19,475 nt of DNA from an uncultured Clostridium sp. (GTDB lineage Bacteria > Bacillota > Clostridia > Lachnospirales > Lachnospiraceae). The stretch is from contig URFM01000061.1 of the NCBI GenBank assembly GCA_900547035.1, positions 1 through 19,475 on the forward strand, in the 5' to 3' direction. Below, piece after piece: positions 13,317 to 19,475 of the stretch. Within the stretch, counting starts at the first letter, position 1, and each line of letters opens with the position of its first letter. The notes below the pieces were generated by a model, which was not told the origin of the DNA, made no database searches, and worked only from the letters and a program-made list of their open reading frames with translations. A program made the position numbers and the translations under genes.

Positions 13317-14996
13317 TTACTGAATTTCCAAAATCACGGCCTGAAGAGGTTCCAGAACCATGGTTCCCTCTTCCCGGATCAATGGGCCTCCGTTGTTCAG
13401 CAGTATCCGGATCTCCTTTCCTTCCAATTCCGATAAAGATACCCGAATTTTCTCCTCTCGGAAATTCCCCAGAACCAGCACATCCCGCTCTTGCCCTCTG
13501 CGGAAATAGGCCATCAGGTCTTTCTCATCTTCCAGAACCGCCTCCGTTCTTCCGTAAACCAGTGCGTCCTCCAGACTTGGGTCCTTGCGGATTTTAATCA
13601 GCTTTTTATAAAAGGAAAGAACGCTGTCTTCCCGGCCTTCCTGTTCCCGGGCATTAATCTGATGGTAATTAGGATTGACCTTCAGCCAGGGCGTTCCTGC
13701 TGTAAATCCCGCCTGGTCTTCTCCGCTCCACTGGAAGGGAGTTCTGGTGTTGTCCCTGCTGTAGTGATTGACCGCCTTTAAGCTCTCCTCCGGAGAAAGC
13801 CCTGCCTCCATAGCCACCCGGTACTCTTCCAGGGTGCTGACGTCGTCCACATCGTCAATGGACTGAAACACCGTGTTTTCCATACCAAGTTCCTGGCCCT
13901 GATAAATAAAGGGAATTCCTTTCAGCATAAAATACATTGCTGCCAGCAGCTTTTTACCTTTCTCGTTTCTGGCATATTCCGGCAGATAATGGCTGACCCC
14001 TCTGGGCTCGTCATGATTCTCTATAATATTGGAATAGAAGCCCACGCTCTCCGCCTTTTTCTGACTGGCAAAGCAGCATTTCTTGTAATCTTCCGGCTCC
14101 GGAACCTTACAGTCGTACCATCCCTTGATGGTCTTTCCCAGCTCCATCTGCGAAAAATCGAAAATAGATGAGAAATATCCATTTTCCCCCATAAAAGGCT
14201 TCAGCATAGAATCCTTCATATTAAACACTTCACCTACGCTGAAGGAATCGTGGGGCTTAAAGGTGCGGTCCCGCATCTCCTCCAGAAATTCTCCAATGCC
14301 TTCCGCGTGATCCAGCACCACTCCCAGATCACAAAGTCCGTCCGCCCGGTCCGCCGGGTAATTTACAAGCGGCTGAGGCTTCTTGATATTGATGATGGCA
14401 TCCACCCGGAATCCATCCAGGCCTTTATCCAGCCACCAATTCATCATTCGGTAGATTTCCTCCCTGAGCTCAGGATTTTCCCAGTTCAGATCCGGCTGCT
14501 TTTTGTGGAACAGATGCAGATAGTACCAATCTGTATCTCCCACCCGTTCCCAGGCAGGCCCTCCGAAATAGGAACGCCAGTTTGTTGGAAGGCTTCCGTC
14601 CCGGGACTTTCTCATATAAAAATACTTTCCATAGGGGCCTTCCGGATCCTGGCAGGCTTTCCGGAACCATGTATGCTCATCGGAGCAGTGATTTACTACC
14701 AAATCCATCAAAACGTACATATGCCTGGCTTTAGCTTCTTTAAGAAGGCGGTCCATATCCTCCATAGTGCCAAAGCGGGGATCGATTTTCTGGTAATCCG
14801 CTATATCATACCCCTGGTCTGCCAGCGGAGACACGTAAACCGGAGAAATCCAGAGAATATCTACTCCCAAATCTTTTAAATAGTCCAGTTTGGCAGTGAT
14901 GCCCGGCAGGTCTCCGATTCCATCCTGATTGGAATCATAAAAACTCTTCGGATAAATTTGATAAGCAATTTTATTATGCCACCATTTCTTTTCCAT
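13317..14996 (-). CDS. GH13 alpha-glucosidase (oligo-1,6-glucosidase type)
   Basis: The 559-aa cytosolic enzyme is predicted to release glucose from the non-reducing ends of small alpha-glucans such as isomalto- or malto-oligosaccharides. The barrel starts WWHNKIAYQIYPKSF. The four family motifs are present: DLVVNH (98-103), GFRVDAI with nucleophile D199, GEVF with acid/base E256, and ENHDEPR with D329. There is no signal peptide. Residue 200, after the nucleophile, is Ala rather than the Val of typical oligo-1,6-glucosidases, so linkage preference is uncertain. The ATG at 14996 is chosen over an in-frame upstream ATG at 15047 because AAAGGA lies before it and family N-termini begin at WW. 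It follows comF after 58 bp with no clear promoter of its own. No transporter or sugar regulator is nearby. Confidence 0.85.
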   Translation of the reverse strand: MEKKWWHNKIAYQIYPKSFYDSNQDGIGDLPGITAKLDYLKDLGVDILWISPVYVSPLADQGYDIADYQKIDPRFGTMEDMDRLLKEAKARHMYVLMDLVVNHCSDEHTWFRKACQDPEGPYGKYFYMRKSRDGSLPTNWRSYFGGPAWERVGDTDWYYLHLFHKKQPDLNWENPELREEIYRMMNWWLDKGLDGFRVDAIINIKKPQPLVNYPADRADGLCDLGVVLDHAEGIGEFLEEMRDRTFKPHDSFSVGEVFNMKDSMLKPFMGENGYFSSIFDFSQMELGKTIKGWYDCKVPEPEDYKKCCFASQKKAESVGFYSNIIENHDEPRGVSHYLPEYARNEKGKKLLAAMYFMLKGIPFIYQGQELGMENTVFQSIDDVDDVSTLEEYRVAMEAGLSPEESLKAVNHYSRDNTRTPFQWSGEDQAGFTAGTPWLKVNPNYHQINAREQEGREDSVLSFYKKLIKIRKDPSLEDALVYGRTEAVLEDEKDLMAYFRRGQERDVLVLGNFREEKIRVSLSELEGKEIRILLNNGGPLIREEGTMVLEPLQAVILEIQ

Positions 14997-15054
14997 ATAC
15001 GTCAAATTCCTTTCTACTAATGTAACTGTTTTGGGATCCAAAATCATAGGATCT

Positions 15055-15816
15055 CTAACGCTCTCCCCCTATGCAGAGGGCCGCAAAGAAGATACTCCGG
15101 ACTCCTGCAGTCTTCAGGACTCTGGCGCAGGCTTCCATCGTGCTTCCTGTAGTGTAAATATCATCCACCAGTATCACTGCCCGGGGAAGCGCGCCGGTTC
15201 TCCTCCGTTTGTCCGATACGCTAAACGCCTTCTGAAGATTGGCAAGACGCTGACCGGGGCTTAAGTCCTTCTGGCGGGCCGTCTTTTTTTCCCGGATTAA
15301 AAGTTCATCATCTACCGGTATTTTCAGGAGCTCGCCCAGGCGCCAGGCCAGCTCCGCAGCCTGATTGAATCCCCGCTCCCGCAGCCTGGAAGGATGAACA
15401 GGAACAGGGACCAGGACCTGTCCCCTCATCCTCCTAATGGACGGCCCCAAACGGCTGGCCATTTCCTTTGCGTAAAAATCCAGATATTCCCTGCGGCCGC
15501 CGTATTTAATCCTGGCCATAGAACGGCCGGCTGTTTCATTATAGTTTAAAAGGGCAGCTCCCCACTCAAAGGTCCTTTGGCTGCGGGCGCAGTCCCGGCA
15601 GTATTCCTGACTTTCCCCCGCAATCTCCTTTCCGCATTTCAGACATACCGGCGGGCGCACCCAAGAAAGCTTCTTTTCACAAGCCGGACAAATCAATCTG
15701 CCTTTTGGCGTCACAATTTTCTCACAGACCGGACAGCGGCGGGGAAATAAAAGCCCCAGCAGGGCGTCCAGAGCTTTGCCATCCGGCCCATAATATGAAA
15801 TACGACGTTTTTTCAC
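15055..15816 (-). CDS. comF: ComF-family phosphoribosyltransferase-like protein
   Basis: The 253-aa product has an N-terminal zinc-binding region with four CxxC pairs (C28/C31, C43/C46, C58/C61, C73/C76). The C-terminal phosphoribosyltransferase fold includes the PRPP loop VILVDDIYTTGST (214-226). ComF is linked to uptake and processing of transforming DNA; its biochemical activity is not settled. It starts with GTG, overlapping the recD2 stop codon by 4 nt, so the two are translationally coupled. The pairing with a DNA helicase fits a role in DNA metabolism. Confidence 0.9.
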   Translation of the reverse strand: MKKRRISYYGPDGKALDALLGLLFPRRCPVCEKIVTPKGRLICPACEKKLSWVRPPVCLKCGKEIAGESQEYCRDCARSQRTFEWGAALLNYNETAGRSMARIKYGGRREYLDFYAKEMASRLGPSIRRMRGQVLVPVPVHPSRLRERGFNQAAELAWRLGELLKIPVDDELLIREKKTARQKDLSPGQRLANLQKAFSVSDKRRRTGALPRAVILVDDIYTTGSTMEACARVLKTAGVRSIFFAALCIGGER

Positions 15817-18104
15817 ATTTCCCGCCCTTCCCGGCTTTCCGCCGCTTCGTAGATCTCTTCAATCCGATTCTTTAAACCGCTGTAGCGTTTCTGTTCCTGG
15901 CAGTTGGCCGCCATAGAGGAAAAAATCTCCGGCAGGCCCACCAGGCAGACACAGGACTTTGCCCTGGTAACCGCGGTATACAAAAGATTTCTGGTCATCA
16001 GCATCCGGGGGCCACTGTACATAGGAATGACTGCCGCCGGATATTCGCTTCCCTGGGATTTATGTATGGTAATCGCGTAAGCCAGCTCTAGCTCTTCCAG
16101 CTGTTTGAAGCTGTACTCCACCCGGCGCTTTTCATCAAATTCCACCGTCAGGATTTCTCCATATTCGTTAATCTCCCGGATTACTCCCATATCGCCGTTG
16201 AACACGCCGCTTCCCTGCTCAATAGGAATACCGTAATCATTGCAGATTTCCCACTCCATCTGATAGTTGTTTTTAATCTGCATCACCTTATCTCCCACCC
16301 GGTAAATAACGCCGCCATACTCCTTCTGGGCTTTGTCCGGCGAAGGGGGATTCAGATAATTCTGAAAAATCTGATTCAGCCTTTCCACCCCTAAAGCCCC
16401 TTTTCGCATGGGGGTCATGACCTGAATGTCAAAAGGGTCCGCATGGACATACCCCGGCAGTTTTTTCTGAACCAAGGTGATCATAGCCGAAATAATCTGA
16501 TCCGGGTTCTCCCTGCGGATAAACAGGAAATCCAGGCTGCGCTTTCCCAAATCCACCGGCAGCCCATCGTTAATCCGATGGGCGTTGACAATGATATCGC
16601 TTTTGGCTGCCTGGCGGAAAATGCGCGTCAGCTTCACTACATTAAAGCAGCCGGAGTCAATCATATCCCGAAGCACATTGCCTGGTCCCACGCTGGGCAG
16701 CTGGTCCACATCTCCCACCAGAATCAGCCGGGTTCCCACACTGACCGCCCGCAGAAGGGCATGCATCAGATGAATGTCCACCATAGACATCTCATCGATA
16801 ATCACCACATCCGCATCCAGAGGATTTTCCTCATTGCGCTCAAAATGCATGCCCAGAGGACGACCGTCCTTGGACTCCATCCCCGGAAGGTCATTGCCTG
16901 CCGGTCCCCCGGAAGGCGTCAGCTCCAAAAGACGGTGAATAGTCCTGGCCTCACGCCCTGTGGCCTCCGTCATCCGCTTGGCTGCCCGGCCTGTAGGCGC
17001 TGCCAGAAGCACCTCCATCTCCTCCATTTCAAAATAGCGGATCATCGCTGTAATGGTGGTGGTTTTTCCCGTTCCGGGACCTCCGGTCAGGATCAGCAGA
17101 CCACTGTTTACCGCCTCCACCACCGCCTGTTCCTGAAGCTCGTCAAGCTCAACCTGTTCCATCTGACGCACCTGGTTTAAACGGCTGCGAATTTCTTCCT
17201 CCCGGGTATTTCCACGGATATTCAGGTCGTGAAGCATCCGGGCGGTATTCAGCTCCAGATAATAATACTGTGCCCCATAAACCTGTCGTTCATCCGGCCC
17301 GCCCTTTACCACCAGGCGTTTTTCCATCTGAAGGTCCATCAGGTATTTATCCATATCATCCGTATGTACCTTCAGAAGCTCTCCGGCTTCGTTTTTCAGT
17401 TCTTTAAGAGGCAGATAGGTGTGTCCTCCTGCAGCGGCTGAAAGAAGGGTATAAAAAATCCCGGCCTTCATCCGGTAATCGCTGTCTGTAAGAATTCCCA
17501 CTTTCTGGGCGATCTCATCGGCCATCTTAAAGCCCACACCCTGAATGTCATCTGCCAGCCGGTAAGGATTTTCCCGGATAATGCCGTAAAGGGAAGGGCC
17601 ATATTTCTGGTAGATTTTTACCGCCAGATTGACCGAGATTCCGTATCCCTGGAGAAACATCATGGCCTGGCGCATGCCCCGCTTCTCCTCCATCTGCTCC
17701 CCAATAGCCATGGCCATCCGCTCGCTGATGCCCTTGATTTCCGACAGCCGCTCCGGCTCCTCCTCCATCACTCTCAAGGTATCCGCCTTAAAATGGCGGA
17801 CGATTCTGGAAGCCAAAGCGGCCCCGACGCCTTTAATGGCGCCGGAGCCCAAATACCGCTCCACCGTTGACAAATCCTCGGGAGCTTTCATCTCATATTC
17901 TTCTACCTGGAGCTGTTCCCCATAGACCGGATGCTCCGTCAGGTGACCGGTGGCGCGGATCATATCTCCTTCGCTGACATAGGCGAAGGTGCCCACCATT
18001 ACCACCTCATCGCCATCCTCGTTGTCCGATACGGCTAAAACTGTATAGCCGTTTTCCTCGTTGTGGAACTTAATCCGCTCAATGATCCCTGTAATGGTTG
18101 CCAT
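15813..18104 (-). CDS. recD2: ATP-dependent 5'-3' DNA helicase RecD2
   Basis: The 763-aa product is RecD-like, of the RecBC-independent long form. N-terminal helix-hairpin-helix-type segments (SGAIKGVGAALASRIV; ENPYRLADDIQGVGF) precede the superfamily 1 core: Walker A GGPGTGKT (341-348), Walker B VVIIDEMSMVD (433-443), LVGDVDQLPSVGPG, and the C-terminal ITIHKSQGSEYP and LLYTAVTRAKS. The length is normal. The ATG lies 4 bp past the mreB stop codon, with only a weak ribosome-binding site, suggesting coupling to mreB translation. Confidence 0.95.
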   Translation of the reverse strand: MATITGIIERIKFHNEENGYTVLAVSDNEDGDEVVMVGTFAYVSEGDMIRATGHLTEHPVYGEQLQVEEYEMKAPEDLSTVERYLGSGAIKGVGAALASRIVRHFKADTLRVMEEEPERLSEIKGISERMAMAIGEQMEEKRGMRQAMMFLQGYGISVNLAVKIYQKYGPSLYGIIRENPYRLADDIQGVGFKMADEIAQKVGILTDSDYRMKAGIFYTLLSAAAGGHTYLPLKELKNEAGELLKVHTDDMDKYLMDLQMEKRLVVKGGPDERQVYGAQYYYLELNTARMLHDLNIRGNTREEEIRSRLNQVRQMEQVELDELQEQAVVEAVNSGLLILTGGPGTGKTTTITAMIRYFEMEEMEVLLAAPTGRAAKRMTEATGREARTIHRLLELTPSGGPAGNDLPGMESKDGRPLGMHFERNEENPLDADVVIIDEMSMVDIHLMHALLRAVSVGTRLILVGDVDQLPSVGPGNVLRDMIDSGCFNVVKLTRIFRQAAKSDIIVNAHRINDGLPVDLGKRSLDFLFIRRENPDQIISAMITLVQKKLPGYVHADPFDIQVMTPMRKGALGVERLNQIFQNYLNPPSPDKAQKEYGGVIYRVGDKVMQIKNNYQMEWEICNDYGIPIEQGSGVFNGDMGVIREINEYGEILTVEFDEKRRVEYSFKQLEELELAYAITIHKSQGSEYPAAVIPMYSGPRMLMTRNLLYTAVTRAKSCVCLVGLPEIFSSMAANCQEQKRYSGLKNRIEEIYEAAESREGREM

Positions 18105-18108
18105 CTGA

Positions 18109-19137
18109 TTAATAATCGTCCTTGTCTCCGCCCTCCAGAGAACGGCTCATGCCATGAGCGAACTCAATAAACTTACCGGTTCCGATGGCTACTGCCGTCA
18201 GCGGATCCTCCGCAATCATAGTACTGATGCCCGTCTTCTCTTCAATAAGCGCATCCAGACCGCTGAGAAGAGAGCCTCCTCCGGTCATCACAATACCACG
18301 GTCGAAAATGTCGGCTGCCAGCTCCGGCGGAGTCCGCTCCAGCACGTTGTGAACGGCATCCACAATCTGCATGGCAGGCTCTCTCAGGGCCTCCAGAGTC
18401 TCATCGGAGGTCACCACAATGGTTTTTGGAAGTCCGGTTACCAGGTTTCTTCCTCTTACTTCCATGGTCAGGACCTCTGGCCTGCGATAAGCTGCTCCTA
18501 CGTTAATCTTAATTTCCTCTGCGGTACGTTCGCCAATGAGCAGATTGTGTTTTTTTCTCATGTAACGTACCAGCGCCTCGTCAAAATCGTCTCCGGCCAC
18601 CTTGATGGACGTACTGACTACCGGGCCTCCCAGGGAAATCACCGCGATATCCGCTGTTCCTCCGCCGATATCTACGATCATGTTTCCGCAGGCCTTACCG
18701 ATGTCGATCCCGGCTCCAATCGCCGCAGCTACCGGTTCCTCAATGATAGCTACTTCTCTGGCTCCTGCCTGATAGGTCGCATCCTCCACAGCCTTCTTCT
18801 CCACTTCCGTGGCGCCGCTGGGAATACACACACTGATTCTGGGTTTGCGCAAAGTCCGCTTGCCCACTGCTTTATTGATAAAATACTTCAGCATCTTCTC
18901 GGTAATGGTATAATCCGAGATTACGCCCTGCCGTAAGGGGCGTACCGCGACAATATTTCCCGGTGTACGTCCGATCATCAGACGGGCTTCCTCGCCGAAA
19001 GTGATGATTTTATTCGTATCCCGGTCAATAGCTACTACCGATGGTTCCTTTAACACAACGCCCTTGCCCTTGATGTAAACCAGGATACTGGCCGTTCCCA
19101 GGTCAATTCCTATATCATTGGACATCATTGAAAACAT
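18109..19137 (-). CDS. mreB: Rod-shape-determining actin homologue MreB/Mbl
   Basis: The 342-aa product forms membrane-associated filaments that guide lateral wall synthesis. It has phosphate-1 DIGIDLGTAS (8-17), phosphate-2 VDIGGGTADIAV (155-166), LLIGERTAEEIKI, LERTPPELAADI and TGGGSLLSGLD. No mreC or mreD follows, so it may be a second MreB/Mbl paralogue; the subtype is not decidable here. GGAGG lies 11 nt from the ATG, slightly far. It is the first gene of the set with recD2 and comF. Confidence 0.93.
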   Translation of the reverse strand: MFSMMSNDIGIDLGTASILVYIKGKGVVLKEPSVVAIDRDTNKIITFGEEARLMIGRTPGNIVAVRPLRQGVISDYTITEKMLKYFINKAVGKRTLRKPRISVCIPSGATEVEKKAVEDATYQAGAREVAIIEEPVAAAIGAGIDIGKACGNMIVDIGGGTADIAVISLGGPVVSTSIKVAGDDFDEALVRYMRKKHNLLIGERTAEEIKINVGAAYRRPEVLTMEVRGRNLVTGLPKTIVVTSDETLEALREPAMQIVDAVHNVLERTPPELAADIFDRGIVMTGGGSLLSGLDALIEEKTGISTMIAEDPLTAVAIGTGKFIEFAHGMSRSLEGGDKDDY

Positions 19138-19205
19138 ATGGTCTATTTCCTCCTTGCCATAAACGCTCTGGCTTGTCCTTCAGAGCCGCCAATCTATATC
19201 CAGCC

Positions 19206-19236
19206 AAAAAGCCCGGATTTTCAAGAAAAACCCAGG
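19206..19236 (-). terminator. Terminator-like hairpin in the mreB leader
   Basis: On the minus strand, CCTGGGTTTT pairs with AAAATCCGGG (two wobble pairs) around a short loop and is followed by CTTTTT. It lies between the mreB promoter and start codon, so it could act as an attenuator for the mreB-recD2-comF transcript. I see no alternative antiterminator stem clearly. Confidence 0.45.
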
Positions 19237-19269
19237 TTTTCCAGTGGTTTATCCTGCTGCATTGCTTCT

Positions 19270-19297
19270 ATTATATACAATATCGCAGAGTTTTCAA
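19270..19297 (-). promoter_or_regulatory. mreB promoter
   Basis: On the minus strand, TTGAAA (19292-19297), a 16-bp spacer and a perfect TATAAT (19270-19275) lie about 130 bp upstream of the mreB start. A weaker second candidate, TTGCTC with 17-bp spacing to TATTAT, lies near 19376-19404. Confidence 0.75.
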
Positions 19298-19381
19298 AGG
19301 GTTTTTTTCTTTTTTATATTCTTTATTCTTTTTTCATGATGTAGACATACTTTTGTCACAATTATTTCTTATTATAATAAC

Positions 19382-19475
19382 TGTTCACCGAGAGGTGAGC
19401 AAGGCCTTTGTTTCAAGTGATACTTGAAATCACAAAGCTTTTTCATACTCATACCGGACGGAGAAATCCGTCCGG
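19382..19475. repeat. Cluster of three inverted repeats at the right edge
   Basis: Three hairpins lie in 94 bp: GTTCACC/GGTGAGC (19382-19399), TTTCAAGTGATACTTGAAA (19409-19427) embedded in CTTTG...CAAAG and followed on the plus strand by CTTTTT, and CCGGACGGA-GAAA-TCCGTCCGG ending at the last base. The middle one resembles a plus-strand terminator although no plus-strand gene precedes it here. The last may be a terminator cut by the window edge. Confidence 0.5.

Noticed and set aside
1..19475. CRISPR array, insertion sequence, prophage or tRNA gene
   Set aside because: No regularly spaced repeats, transposase, phage structural gene or cloverleaf was seen on either strand.

Overview
The window looks like chromosomal DNA from a low-to-mid-GC Gram-positive anaerobe, most likely a clostridium of the Lachnospiraceae type. 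The reasons are strong GGAGG ribosome-binding sites, sigma-A promoters with 17-bp spacers, a Firmicutes-type L10 leader with an attenuator, RecD2 and ComF, an MreB actin homologue, and secreted proteins built from choline-/glucan-binding-like repeats. The genus call is inference.

Layout, left to right. (1) 1-372: the left edge carries, on the minus strand, a promoter-like element nearly identical to two others in the window. It is overlapped by a partial minus-strand reading frame, and a long perfect hairpin terminator follows. (2) 446-1786 (-): a tagaturonate reductase (uxaB) with a good promoter flanked by two LacI-family-type palindromic operators exactly 100 bp apart. (3) 1946-5742 (+): module 1, a secreted acidic repeat protein, a terminator, then two tandem tyrosine recombinases (types A and B). 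(4) 5749-7083 (-): rplL and rplJ with tandem terminators, an L10 leader and their own strong promoter. (5) 7095-10819 (+): module 2, a second copy of the same arrangement (secreted repeat protein, terminators, recombinase A, recombinase B). (6) 10830-13279 (-): rpmG-secE-nusG-rplK-rplA from one strong promoter, ending in a terminator, with L1-binding-like leader motifs before rplK and rplA. (7) 13317-19297 (-): a tight mreB-recD2-comF set followed by a GH13 alpha-glucosidase, with a terminator-like hairpin in the mreB leader.

The most unusual feature is the pair of paralogous modules, each a surface repeat protein followed by two dissimilar tyrosine recombinases. They lie on the strand opposite to the ribosomal protein genes. 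Module 2 separates rplKA from rplJL, which are normally contiguous, and module 1 sits where rpoBC normally follows rplL. All four recombinases keep the R-K-HxxR-H-Y catalytic set. The two A proteins align without gaps (276 aa each) and the two B proteins form a second class, so each module carries an A+B pair reminiscent of XerC/XerD. A conserved element of about 55 bp precedes both surface genes and recurs inverted at the left edge. It contains a sigma-A promoter and may also be a recombination substrate. The working hypothesis is a surface-protein variation system run by dedicated recombinase pairs. Neither inversion nor cognate sites can be proven from this sequence alone.
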